Shown here: piece after piece, positions 1 through 7,585 of the stretch
Numbering within the stretch: the first letter of the stretch is position 1
Layout of the letters: the number at the start of each line of letters is the position of its first letter
NCBI GenBank assembly: GCA_964492185.1
Contig: CAZBJH010000033.1
Location: 1-28,101, forward strand
Origin: JAFGSZ01 sp964492185
GTDB taxonomy: Bacteria > Bacteroidota > Bacteroidia > Bacteroidales > UBA10428
Length of the DNA: 28,101 nucleotides
Reading direction: 5' to 3'
Program-made: the position numbers and the translations under genes
The notes under the pieces: generated by a model
What the model was told of the DNA's origin: nothing
Seen by the model: only the letters and a program-made list of their open reading frames with translations
Database searches by the model: none

Positions 1-53
1 GAGGATTTAAAATGTGAGCAGCAACGCGGATATCGGACATTATGGACAGACAC
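1..53 (-). repeat. Subfamily B short interspersed repeat, partial (cut by window edge)
   Basis: Read on the minus strand from position 53 this begins GTGTCTGTCCATAATGTCC and matches the start of the copies at 19221-19361 (also minus) and 20406-20547 (plus). Its outer end stops 3 bases before the lon stop codon, so on the lon transcript it would follow lon in the sense orientation. The remainder lies outside the window, so the target duplication cannot be tested. Confidence 0.85.
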
Positions 54-56
54 TAA

Positions 57-2540
57 TCAAGAACCATTATCACTTGCCGGAACCTGCCCGGGGAAAGTAA
101 AACGCACCGGATTCTTCACTTTTTGTTTAAGCAGGACATAATCGAGCACATCGATGATATAATCAACGTAATGAAAACGCAATCCTTTAAGATATATATC
201 CTTGATCTGCAGAATATCATTCTTATTGTCCTTTGATATTATTATATCGGTTATGCCCACTCTTCTGGCTGCCAGTATCTTTTCTTTAATCCCGCCCACC
301 GGCAATACCTTGCCGCGGAGGGTGATCTCCCCTGTCATGGCCACATTTTGCCTAATCTTACGCTGAGTCAATGCAGACGCGACAGAAGTGGCAATGGTGA
401 TCCCTGCTGAAGGACCGTCTTTTGGTATAGCTCCTTCAGGCACATGTATATGAATATTCCAGTTATCAAATATTTCCATCGGAATGTTCAACTCTTCACT
501 ATGAGATTTAATATATTCCAGGGCGATAACAGCTGATTCTTTCATTACCTCTCCAAGATTCCCTGTAAGGGTAAGTTTTCCTTTACCCTTACTGAGACTG
601 GTTTCTATATACAGGATCTCTCCACCCGCCGATGTCCATGCAAGGCCGGTAACCACACCTGCAATTTCATTGCTCTTATAAAGTTCCTTGACATATCTCG
701 GCGGGCCCAGGATTTCATGAATATCCTCGATAGTAAGTTTTGTATTATAGGATTCTTCCATAGCCACCTTTTTAGCCAGCACGCGCAGGATCTTGGCAAG
801 TGTTTTATCAAGCAGCCTGACACCCGATTCTTTAGTATAATTCTCAATTATGTATTCAAGGATCTTTTTGGAAAACCGGACCTGGGATTTTTTAATGCCA
901 TGTTCATTCAATACTTTAGGGATGAGGTGCCGCTTTGCAATTTCAACTTTTTCTTCTATGATATATCCGCTCACCTCTATCATCTCCATTCTGTCACGAA
1001 GTGCAGAATGAATACTACCTGTAGTATTGGCCGTAGCTATGAATAAAACCTTTGAAAGGTCATATTCCATTTCAAGGTAATTATCGTAAAATGAATTATT
1101 TTGTTCGGGATCAAGCACTTCAAGCAATGCAGAAGAGGGATCACCATGAAAGTCATTACCCACCTTATCTATCTCATCCAGTACAAAAACAGGATTTGAT
1201 GATTTGGCTTTTCTGATGTTTTGAACTATCCTGCCAGGCAGAGCGCCAATATATGTTTTTCGGTGCCCCCTGATCTCAGCTTCATCGTGCAACCCACCCA
1301 GTGACATACGTACATATTTCCGGCCTAATGCTTTTGCAACAGACTTGCCAAGAGAGGTTTTTCCCACACCCGGGGGTCCGTAAAGGCAAAGGATAGGTGA
1401 TTTCATGTCACCCTTCAATTTCAATACGGCAAGATGCTCTATGATCCTGTCTTTTACCTTATCAAGGCCGTAATGATCCCTGTCCAATACGCGCTGGGCA
1501 CGTTTCAGGTTAAAATTATCATTTGTATATTGCCCCCAGGGGAGTTCCAGCAAAGTCTGCAGATAATTGAGCTGAACGGAATATTCACCGGAAGCAGGGT
1601 TGATCCTTAACAGCTTATCCACTTCTTTATTGAAACTGTCATGCACATCCTTACTCCACTTTTTCTTTTTACCTTTTTTGCGAAGATCTTCAATTTCCTG
1701 TTCAAGAGGATTACCACCCAGCTCATCCTGGATCGTCTTCATCTGCTGATGAAGCATATACTCACGTTGTTGCTGGTCAATATCCAATTTGACTTTTGTT
1801 TGTATATCGTTTTGCAGTTCAAGACGCTGAACTTCCCTTGTCAGGTATTCAAGTAGGGCAACCCCTCTTTTTCTCAGATCATCCAACTCAAGCAAACGCT
1901 GTTTTTCTTCAATTTTCAGGTCACTGTTCGAACTGACAAAATTTATCAGAAAAGTTGAACTTTCAATGTTCTTAACTGCAAATGACGCTTCAGGAGGTAT
2001 ATTACTGGAAAGTTTAATAATACGCAATGAAAGATCTTTCAATGAGCCGACAATTGCCTCGAACTCGTGTTTTTTTGATGTTGGTTTGGCATCCTGAAGA
2101 GCAGACACCTTCGCCAGATGATAGGGCTCATCTGTGATGAGTTGTTCCAGACGTATTCTTTTTTTCCCCTGAATGATAACTGAGGTCGACCCGTCAGGCA
2201 TCTCCAGTATCCTGAGTATCTGAGCCAGTGTGCCTGTATGGTACAGATCTTCTAAGCCGGGTTCATCAGCGTTTGAATTATTTTGTGCAATGGTTCCTAT
2301 AATCTTATCCTTACTGTATGATTCCCGTATCAGTTTCATCGATTTCTCCCTGCCCACGGTGATCGGAATGATCACACCCGGGAACAGAACGGTATTCCGA
2401 AGTGGCAACAAAGGCAATGTCTCAGGTACTTCCGAATTATCAAGAGTTTCTTCATCTTCTTCCGAAATAAGCGGGATAAAATCAGCATCATCATTTATGG
2501 GTCCGGCAGCTAAAAAATAATCCCTTGTTCTATTCTTCAT
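57..2540 (-). CDS. lon: ATP-dependent Lon protease (endopeptidase La)
   Basis: Lon is a cytoplasmic hexameric AAA+ serine protease that degrades misfolded and some regulatory proteins. The 827-residue product has an N-terminal substrate-binding LON domain (about 40-240, with PLLPLRNTVLFPG), a coiled-coil linker with QQREYMLHQQMKTIQ, the AAA+ module with Walker A GPPGVGKTS at 388-396 and Walker B FVLDEID, and a C-terminal protease domain. The catalytic serine is in PKDGPSAG (about 711) and the lysine in GGIKEK (about 752). The start is supported by an AAGGAGAG ribosome-binding site 7 bases upstream, which is strong for this phylum. Length is normal for Bacteroidota Lon. It follows the GlmU-like gene by about 140 bp, a gap holding two palindromes that may control it. 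A short repeat abuts the stop codon. Confidence 0.97.
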   Translation of the reverse strand: MKNRTRDYFLAAGPINDDADFIPLISEEDEETLDNSEVPETLPLLPLRNTVLFPGVIIPITVGREKSMKLIRESYSKDKIIGTIAQNNSNADEPGLEDLYHTGTLAQILRILEMPDGSTSVIIQGKKRIRLEQLITDEPYHLAKVSALQDAKPTSKKHEFEAIVGSLKDLSLRIIKLSSNIPPEASFAVKNIESSTFLINFVSSNSDLKIEEKQRLLELDDLRKRGVALLEYLTREVQRLELQNDIQTKVKLDIDQQQREYMLHQQMKTIQDELGGNPLEQEIEDLRKKGKKKKWSKDVHDSFNKEVDKLLRINPASGEYSVQLNYLQTLLELPWGQYTNDNFNLKRAQRVLDRDHYGLDKVKDRIIEHLAVLKLKGDMKSPILCLYGPPGVGKTSLGKSVAKALGRKYVRMSLGGLHDEAEIRGHRKTYIGALPGRIVQNIRKAKSSNPVFVLDEIDKVGNDFHGDPSSALLEVLDPEQNNSFYDNYLEMEYDLSKVLFIATANTTGSIHSALRDRMEMIEVSGYIIEEKVEIAKRHLIPKVLNEHGIKKSQVRFSKKILEYIIENYTKESGVRLLDKTLAKILRVLAKKVAMEESYNTKLTIEDIHEILGPPRYVKELYKSNEIAGVVTGLAWTSAGGEILYIETSLSKGKGKLTLTGNLGEVMKESAVIALEYIKSHSEELNIPMEIFDNWNIHIHVPEGAIPKDGPSAGITIATSVASALTQRKIRQNVAMTGEITLRGKVLPVGGIKEKILAARRVGITDIIISKDNKNDILQIKDIYLKGLRFHYVDYIIDVLDYVLLKQKVKNPVRFTFPGQVPASDNGS

Positions 2541-2592
2541 AATAAAATCTCTCCTTTATAAATTCCCCTTAAGGCTTTTCAAATACCCTGTC

Positions 2593-2614
2593 AATTTGTC
2601 ATAAGTGACAAATT
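2593..2614. promoter_or_regulatory. Candidate operator: 9-bp inverted repeat upstream of lon
   Basis: Perfect arms AATTTGTCA and TGACAAATT are separated by the 4-base TAAG, 53 bases upstream of the lon start. The arm is AT-rich and has no T-run after it, so it looks more like a protein-binding site than a terminator. It is not the CIRCE motif known for HrcA. The assignment as an operator is inference. Confidence 0.35.
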
Positions 2615-2620
2615 ATTAAT

Positions 2621-2636
2621 ACGGGTTAATACCCGT
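2621..2636. promoter_or_regulatory. Second palindrome upstream of lon
   Basis: Perfect arms ACGGGT and ACCCGT flank TAAT, only 6 bases from the 2593-2614 palindrome and 42 bases after the end of the GlmU-like gene. It could be a second half of a regulatory region or a weak terminator for the upstream gene. On the minus strand it is followed by ATTAATAATTT rather than a clean T-run. Confidence 0.3.
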
Positions 2637-2678
2637 CAATACTTGTGCCAGAATAAATCCCGGGAAGGTTGAATATCT

Positions 2679-3881
2679 TTAATAATTCCGGTATTTCTTT
2701 GATAAGCGGCAAACACTCTCCAGTATCTTTTGTTCCATATCGTTTAAAACGAGATTTCTTCTTTCCATTACCTTGCCTGCCACATCCATCGCCTTGCTGA
2801 ACGCATATGAAGTAAAACCCGATGCACCCCCCCATGAGAATGAAGGAATGAAATTACGGGGAAACCCGGAACCAAAGATATTGGCACTCACACCAACCAC
2901 AGTTCCTGTATTAAACATGGTATTAATACCGCACTTGGAATGGTCCCCCATGATCAGGCCACAGAATTGCAGTCCCGTATTTTCAAACCTCCCGCTTTTA
3001 TACTCCCATAGTTTCACATTGGCATAATTGTTTTTAAGATTTGAAACATTTGAATCGGCACCAATATTACACCATTCACCCAGCACCGAATTACCAAGAT
3101 ACCCGTCATGTGCCTTATTCGTATATCCGAAGATCACTGATTCATGAATCTCACCTCCAACCTTGGAATACGGCCCGATAGTTACAGGCCCGTATATTTT
3201 GGCTCCTATTTTCAGTTTTGAATGATCACATAATGCAAAGGGACCCCTGATCACTGCTCCTTCCATAACTTCAGCATTTTTCCCGATATATACCGGTCCG
3301 CGGGATGCATTTATCGTTGCAAACTCGACAATTGCTCCTTTCTCCACAAAAATGTTTTCAGGATGCTGTATATTATTATTTCGAATAAAATCATCCGATT
3401 CTCTGTTTTTTGTTAATATGTCAAAATCACGACGAATTGCCTCGGAATTATATTCGAAAATATGCCAGGGCTTCCTGATATAAACGCAATCACCTCTATA
3501 TTCGGTAATATCAGAGATGCTTATATTATCCGGATCAAATGATCGCAGTTGCTCATTGTTTACCCTGATTGCCAGGATTATCTTGTCTTTTTGTAATGCC
3601 TGTCCGGGTTGAAGAGCATTAATAGCTTTAGTCAACCCGGTTGACGGCAGTACAGAACCATTTATCAATATATTATCCTCCCCGGAGGTCAAAGGAAATT
3701 TCTTTGACAAATAATCAATGGTATGATAAGAAAGACCCGCCTTCAGATAGAACTCCCACTTTTCCCTGATAGTCAATATCCCGGTACGAATCTCTGCTAC
3801 CGGCCGCGTATAGGTAAGTGGTAAAAGTTGTTGCCATGCAGCATCATCAAAAAGAACATAATTATAGTTTACTGATTCCAT
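2679..3881 (-). CDS. GlmU-like sugar nucleotidyltransferase/acyltransferase family protein (Bacteroidota type)
   Basis: The 400-residue protein resembles the Bacteroidota-specific alternative GlmU family, thought to supply UDP-GlcNAc for cell-wall and LPS synthesis in the cytoplasm. The N-terminal third (YVLFDDAAWQQLLPLTYTRP, then RTGILTIREKWE) corresponds to a divergent nucleotidyltransferase region that lacks the usual LAAGxGTRM loop of classical GlmU. From about residue 175 to 350 there is a left-handed beta-helix of hexapeptide repeats (for example GPVYIGKNAEVMEGAVIRGP, KIGAKIYGPVTIGP), the fold that carries acyltransferase activity in GlmU. The C-terminus is a charged helix. It follows rpmE2 by about 150 bp containing a terminator and a possible promoter, so it is probably transcribed separately. 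Family membership is fairly clear; the exact sugar substrate is not shown by the sequence. Confidence 0.8.
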   Translation of the reverse strand: MESVNYNYVLFDDAAWQQLLPLTYTRPVAEIRTGILTIREKWEFYLKAGLSYHTIDYLSKKFPLTSGEDNILINGSVLPSTGLTKAINALQPGQALQKDKIILAIRVNNEQLRSFDPDNISISDITEYRGDCVYIRKPWHIFEYNSEAIRRDFDILTKNRESDDFIRNNNIQHPENIFVEKGAIVEFATINASRGPVYIGKNAEVMEGAVIRGPFALCDHSKLKIGAKIYGPVTIGPYSKVGGEIHESVIFGYTNKAHDGYLGNSVLGEWCNIGADSNVSNLKNNYANVKLWEYKSGRFENTGLQFCGLIMGDHSKCGINTMFNTGTVVGVSANIFGSGFPRNFIPSFSWGGASGFTSYAFSKAMDVAGKVMERRNLVLNDMEQKILESVCRLSKKYRNY

Positions 3882-3947
3882 AAATAATGTAGTGGTTTAT
3901 TTGCCTTCATTATTGAATGTGCCGGATTAAAGCCCGTTGCCTCTTGA

Positions 3948-3955
3948 CAAAATTA
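3948..3955 (-). promoter_or_regulatory. Candidate -7 box for the GlmU-like gene
   Basis: The minus strand reads TAATTTTG, matching TAnnTTTG, the Bacteroidota sigma-ABfr -7 consensus, 67 bases upstream of the GlmU-like start and just beyond the rpmE2 terminator. No TTTG is found at the expected 19-20 base distance, so support is limited. Confidence 0.35.
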
Positions 3956-3956
3956 C

Positions 3957-4001
3957 ATAAAAAAAACTCCGGTTCATCCTCAAAATGGAAAAACCGGAGT
4001 T
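3957..4001 (-). terminator. Rho-independent terminator of rpmE2
   Basis: Arms AACTCCGGTT (3965-3974) and AACCGGAGTT (3992-4001) form a perfect 10-bp stem. On the minus strand the stem is followed by a run of T's. It lies 29 bases after the rpmE2 stop codon. Confidence 0.85.
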
Positions 4002-4030
4002 CAATATATCGTTATTCAGGAACAATTGTT

Positions 4031-4300
4031 CTACTTATTTTTTTTCTTATCCATATGATTCTTATACCTGCTCATATATTTATCTACACGGCCCGCGGTA
4101 TCAACAAGTTTCATCTTACCAGTATAAAAGGGATGTGAAGTGTCTGATATCTCAAGCTTAATAAGAGGATATTCTTTCCCGTCTTCAAGCTTCACCGTTT
4201 CTTTTGAGGGTGCAGTTGAACGGGTAAGAAATGTATTGCCGTTTGACATATCCCTGAAAGCAACCATTCTGAAATTCTTAGGATGAATATCTTTTTTCAT
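4031..4300 (-). CDS. rpmE2: Large ribosomal subunit protein bL31, type B (cysteine-free)
   Basis: The 89-residue basic protein begins MKKDIHPKNFRMVAFRDMSN and contains DTSHPFYTGKMKLVDTAGRVDKY, the typical L31 type B pattern. It has no cysteine, so it is the zinc-independent form. In some bacteria that form replaces the zinc form under zinc limitation; in Bacteroidota it is commonly the standard L31, and nothing here suggests zinc control. L31 forms a bridge between the ribosomal subunits. It ends in a lysine-rich tail and is followed by a strong terminator. A candidate promoter box lies 40 bases upstream. Confidence 0.95.
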   Translation of the reverse strand: MKKDIHPKNFRMVAFRDMSNGNTFLTRSTAPSKETVKLEDGKEYPLIKLEISDTSHPFYTGKMKLVDTAGRVDKYMSRYKNHMDKKKNK

Positions 4301-4339
4301 GTCTGTTATTATTTCTGATCCGACTTATTTTTGGACCGG

Positions 4340-4347
4340 CAAAGATA
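4340..4347 (-). promoter_or_regulatory. Candidate -7 box for rpmE2
   Basis: The minus strand reads TATCTTTG, an exact TAnnTTTG match, 40 bases before the rpmE2 start, in the short gap after the GNAT-fold gene. The -33 element is not recognisable. Confidence 0.45.
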
Positions 4348-4375
4348 ATTAAATTATTCACTTAATAAAAGCCTG

Positions 4376-5575
4376 TTATGTATTTTTTCGGCTTGTATAT
4401 CTCTTCCCTTCAAATTCATTTGTGAATCGCCTGAACGGGATCGTTTCATCGAACAATTTCATATAAGTAACATGTGTTTTAACCTTATAGCCTCCAATTT
4501 TTTCATATACAGAAATCATTTTGGGGTTATAATCACCAACCCATGACAATTCGATCTGTTTATGCTGAGGCCGTTTCCAGAGTTCCTTTACATATTGATA
4601 ATACAGGGCAGCAATAACTCCGCTATTCTGATATTCAGGCAAAACACCGGCTATCAGTGAACGAGAACGACTGACAATCTTTAATCGCTTATAATAAAGA
4701 AATTTTAATCTATTGATCAAGCTAAGTTTTCCGTTCCCCAGTTTCTTAAGTATCTGGTTTACGTCAGGATAATTCACCAGCAGGGCAGCGGGTTTTCCAT
4801 TATCATATGCAAACCAGATCAGTTCTTCATCAATTATCGACCTTGCATCCTCCATCATCTTCCGGATTTCCTTATGCTTAAGCGGACTGTAACCATCGTG
4901 ATAGCCCGACCATATATCATTATATGTCGTTACAAGATCATTAATGTATTTTTCAGAATTTTGAAAGCTAAAATGCTCAAAAGAAAAATTAGGCCGGCTT
5001 TCGATGTATTCGGCAAATTTCAGCATTCTTTCGGGGAAAGGATTATCGAGATCAACATGATAGGAATATTGCTTAAAAAATTCCTGAAAACCATAATCCT
5101 CAAATAATTTATGATAATAAGGGTAGTTATATGGCATGCCGTAACCTTGTTGTATAAATCCTTCAACCAGCAAACCCCAGTGAATAAAATTCTCACCAAA
5201 ATTAATCGGTGCCTGCATTGCCTTCAGGCCTTTTTCTTCAAGCCAGCAGCGTGCCGCATCAAACAACATGCCGGCAGCTTCCTGACTATTAATACATTCA
5301 AAAAAACCAGCTCCTCCGGCAGGGTAACCAAACAAATCCTTTTTTTGTTTATCATAAAATGCAGCAATTCGTCCGATCAGTTTGCCTTTGTCATCTTTCA
5401 ATATCCATCGAAGTGCTTCACCCTTGTTAAAATATGTATTATTTGCCGGGTCAAATATCCCTTCAATTTCAGCATCAAGCGGACAAACCCAGTTGGGATC
5501 GTTACGGTACAATAATTTTGGCACCTGTAAAAAATTGTTTGCTGATCTTTTATCTTTTACTTCCTGTATGATCAT
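4376..5575 (-). CDS. GNAT-fold acetyltransferase-like protein of unknown substrate
   Basis: The 399-residue soluble protein has no signal peptide or membrane segment. The C-terminal half carries a recognisable GNAT core: AGVLPEYQNSGVIAALYYQY (about 308-327) resembles the acetyl-CoA-binding motif A, and LSWVGDYNPKMISVYEKIGG resembles the closing strands of the fold. The N-terminal half (IGRIAAFYD, GFFECINSQEAAGMLFDAA, then PINFGENFIHWGLLVEGF) also looks like a GNAT-type domain with a conserved glycine-rich loop, so a tandem arrangement is likely. Proteins of this type are common conserved hypotheticals in Bacteroidota. The start MIIQEVKDK is 15 bases from the left duplication of a short repeat, so its native upstream region has been displaced. 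I cannot name a substrate. Confidence 0.75.
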   Translation of the reverse strand: MIIQEVKDKRSANNFLQVPKLLYRNDPNWVCPLDAEIEGIFDPANNTYFNKGEALRWILKDDKGKLIGRIAAFYDKQKKDLFGYPAGGAGFFECINSQEAAGMLFDAARCWLEEKGLKAMQAPINFGENFIHWGLLVEGFIQQGYGMPYNYPYYHKLFEDYGFQEFFKQYSYHVDLDNPFPERMLKFAEYIESRPNFSFEHFSFQNSEKYINDLVTTYNDIWSGYHDGYSPLKHKEIRKMMEDARSIIDEELIWFAYDNGKPAALLVNYPDVNQILKKLGNGKLSLINRLKFLYYKRLKIVSRSRSLIAGVLPEYQNSGVIAALYYQYVKELWKRPQHKQIELSWVGDYNPKMISVYEKIGGYKVKTHVTYMKLFDETIPFRRFTNEFEGKRYTSRKNT

Positions 5576-5590
5576 AAATGCGCCAATATT

Positions 5591-5765
5591 TAACTAGTGT
5601 CTGTCAATAAAGTCCCATTTGCAGCGTTACGCTTATCCGAAAATTGCTCATTTACGACTGGTAAACTCCATATTTTCGGACCGTGCAAGCCTTGCAATTG
5701 AAACTTTATGAACAGACACATGGTCAATTAAACATTTTTACAACTTTATAGACAGACACTAACTA
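5591..5765. repeat. 6-bp target duplication TAACTA flanking the subfamily A repeat
   Basis: TAACTA occurs at 5591-5596 and again at 5760-5765, directly against the two ends of the 163-bp element. A perfect direct repeat at both borders is the signature of transposition. Confidence 0.75.
5597..5759 (+). mobile_element. MITE-like element, subfamily A, copy 1 (163 bp)
   Basis: It begins GTGTCTGTCAATAAAGT and ends ACTTTATAGACAGACAC. A third copy of the end, ACTTTATGAACAGACAC, is inside at 5703-5719 in the same direction as the right end. The first 123 bases form a long imperfect hairpin whose inner arms are TCCGAAAAT and ATTTTCGGA. It has no open reading frame of note and aligns over its full length with the copies at 8111-8273 (reverse) and 19052-19214. 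It lies 21 bases upstream of the GNAT-fold gene. Confidence 0.85.
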
Positions 5766-6015
5766 ACTACCGGTCAATAATCTGCACTTCAGGCTAATTC
5801 TAATCTTTTCCTGTGTTTTGAGGACATAAATATAATGTTTTTTCAACTATCGCGGGATACCCGCATTTATATTTGCCCGTTAATATGTCCCTGATTAATA
5901 CTGTAATTAACGGCCAGGCGGTAGCTTCGGACAAAAAAAGAAAAACGAACCGGTAAAAAAATCGATTCCTGTTTTAAATAAAAAAAAAGATATTTATCTT
6001 TGCACACCTTTAAAC
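5766..6015. other. Noncoding stretch between short repeat and tRNA-His
   Basis: About 250 AT-rich bases without a credible gene. It holds a short palindrome GCGGGATACCCGC at about 5852-5864 and a TATATTTG match at 5868-5875 that could be a promoter box, though nothing but the tRNA follows it. No RNA gene other than the tRNA is apparent. Confidence 0.5.
5972..6002 (+). promoter_or_regulatory. Promoter of tRNA-His
   Basis: A -7 box TATCTTTG at 5995-6002 matches TAnnTTTG, and TTTT (near-consensus TTTG) at 5972-5975 lies 19 bases upstream of it. The tRNA begins 13 bases downstream, which fits a short 5' leader. Confidence 0.55.
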
Positions 6016-6090
6016 GGTGGATGTAGCTCAGTTGGTTAGAGCACCAGATTGTGGTTCTGGGGGCCGTGGGTTCGAGTCCCATTATCCACC
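6016..6090 (+). tRNA. tRNA-His, anticodon GTG
   Basis: Acceptor arms GTGGATG (6017-6023) and TATCCAC (6083-6089) pair. The anticodon stem CCAGA/TCTGG encloses loop TTGTGGT with anticodon GTG at 6051-6053. The T arm contains GGTTCGAGTCC. The extra 5' G (6016) opposite C at 6090 that marks histidine tRNAs is encoded. CCA is not encoded in the genome copy. Confidence 0.97.
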
Positions 6091-6103
6091 CGATAATTTG
6101 ATT

Positions 6104-6132
6104 AAAGCCCCTGATCCCGGGGCTTTTTTTTA
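6104..6132 (+). terminator. Rho-independent terminator after tRNA-His
   Basis: Arms AGCCCC (6106-6111) and GGGGCT (6119-6124) form a GC-rich stem followed by a run of eight T's, 14 bases after the tRNA. Confidence 0.9.
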
Positions 6133-6306
6133 TTCTAATAGTATCGAGGTATGAAATTTATACCCCAATTCAATCAACTCTTTTAATCCGCAATTTATTT
6201 CAATAAATATGCAGGCACGCGTTTATCATCTTCATCATACTTCAGAATCTGTTAAAGTCAGCCAGCATGAGAAAATTACTGATCCTCCCTTTTTTGGCAT
6301 TTTATA

Positions 6307-6786
6307 TCAATAGGATTTTTTATTTACAATAATCCCCTTATCATTATAACATACCCAGTTACCTGTTTTCTTGTTCTTTTTGTAGTTTCCCTTTTCTTTT
6401 ATCCGGCCATCAGGAAAATAAGATACAAACAACCCGTTTAGCTTATCCTCATTGTAATTCACCTCAAAAACCTTATTCCCGTTTTCATCCCAGAAAATCC
6501 AGGTTCCGTGAATATTGCCTTTATGATATGTTCCTTTGCGTTTTATATTTCCGTTTGGATATCGGCTGACCGCTTTCCCCTCGAGTATCCCTTTCCTGTA
6601 TGTCAATTCCTCCTTAACAGTATTGGTTTCGGAATAAACAATCTTACATATGCCAGAGTATGGATCAATATCATTTTCAAGATAAAATAAGTCTTCTTTG
6701 ATATCTTCCTCGGCAATAATTACCTGATTGCTCGAACATGAGGCAAATACCATCAGTGAGAAAGCTATATAAATGATCGTTTTCAT
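6307..6786 (-). CDS. MORN-repeat lipoprotein
   Basis: The 159-residue protein starts with a lipoprotein signal peptide, MKTIIYIAFSLMVFASC, with the lipidated cysteine at residue 17, so it is probably anchored in the outer membrane. From about residue 55 it has four to five MORN-type repeats of the form YPNGNIKRKGTYHKGNIHG, WDENGNKVFEVNYNEDKLNG and FPDGRIKEKGNYKKNKKTG. Such proteins are often annotated as YwqK-like antitoxins in Bacteroidota, but no toxin partner is seen here and that name should not be read as function. It lies about 190 bases after the DUF2147 gene, which has its own terminator, so it is probably expressed separately. Confidence 0.8.
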   Translation of the reverse strand: MKTIIYIAFSLMVFASCSSNQVIIAEEDIKEDLFYLENDIDPYSGICKIVYSETNTVKEELTYRKGILEGKAVSRYPNGNIKRKGTYHKGNIHGTWIFWDENGNKVFEVNYNEDKLNGLFVSYFPDGRIKEKGNYKKNKKTGNWVCYNDKGIIVNKKSY

Positions 6787-6916
6787 GTTGAAAATCTTTT
6801 CAAAAAATCATAAGTTGATTTACACGATTAATAAACGAAATCACATATTTATTGGTTCTTAATTCTTGATCAAAACTTTTTTTGGGATTATGAGTGACAC
6901 TTATGCTTGGATAAAG

Positions 6917-6954
6917 TAAAAAAAAAGGCCGCATTGAAAATTCAATGTGGCCTT
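6917..6954 (-). terminator. Terminator of the DUF2147 gene
   Basis: A perfect 14-bp stem with arms AAGGCCGCATTGAA (6925-6938, wobble-paired at one position) and TTCAATGTGGCCTT (6941-6954) has a 2-base loop. On the minus strand it is followed by a T-run from the A's at 6917-6926. It begins 24 bases after the stop codon at 6978. Confidence 0.85.
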
Positions 6955-6977
6955 CCTTTTATTATCAATGATATCTA

Positions 6978-7418
6978 TTACCGCGGGCTCTTATCCCTGG
7001 TCCATTCCGTCTCACGGCCCAGAAATTTCATTCCCAGTACATATCCTTTTATCCTAAGAACATCAGGGGAATTATCAAACCACATATAACAATCATATGT
7101 TTTTCCACTATCAGGATCATATATAGTACCCTGTTCCCACCTGTCTTTGTCTTCAATATAACTAAAACCTTTCAAAATATTCATTCCAAGGAGCCTGGCG
7201 TCACGAAGAGATTTATCAGGATTATTAATATCCTTTTTATCAGGGTCATCTTTCATCCAGGCAATCTCTCCATAATATTTACCGTTTGTTGCTTTAAAAA
7301 TACGGATCTGTGATCGACCCTCGTCCGTCAGCCAATATCCTTTGATTTTATCTTCCTGGGAATACGCTGTTGAAGCAGCCAGCATTAGCATGAGAAAAAG
7401 AAATGATAATTGTTTCAT
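6978..7418 (-). CDS. Secreted DUF2147 family protein
   Basis: The 146-residue protein has a signal peptide MKQLSFLFLMLMLAASTAYSQ and a mature domain starting KIKGYWLTDEGRSQIRIFKA. The sequence then follows the DUF2147 pattern: YYGEIAWMKD, GMNILKGF, WEQGTIYDPDSGKTYDCYMW and RIKGYVLGMKFLGRETEW. It is probably a small periplasmic lipocalin-like beta-barrel, and its ligand is unknown. It is downstream of folA by about 165 bp and ends at a strong terminator, so it may be the last gene read from the thyA-folA direction or have its own promoter. Confidence 0.85.
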   Translation of the reverse strand: MKQLSFLFLMLMLAASTAYSQEDKIKGYWLTDEGRSQIRIFKATNGKYYGEIAWMKDDPDKKDINNPDKSLRDARLLGMNILKGFSYIEDKDRWEQGTIYDPDSGKTYDCYMWFDNSPDVLRIKGYVLGMKFLGRETEWTRDKSPR

Positions 7419-7585
7419 AGCCGGAAAGTTTCTGGGTTAATATTGGCTGTAATATATAGTTTTTTATCTTTAATTCCTAATCAGCATTTTTTATAAGTCA
7501 AACTTTCGGCAAATCCGGGGCAAATGCCTTCAACTTATTAAATATACTTTGCTTAATGAAAAACCATAAATATTAGCTTAGTCTG

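Noticed and set aside
5867..6082. Minus-strand open frame beginning MGLEPTAPRTTIWCSNQLSY
   Set aside because: This is the well-known false protein produced by translating the antisense of a tRNA gene; it overlaps tRNA-His and has no other coding sign.
6307..6786. MORN lipoprotein as an antitoxin of a toxin-antitoxin pair
   Set aside because: The antitoxin name is inherited from annotation of YwqK-like proteins; here there is a lipoprotein signal and no toxin gene beside it.
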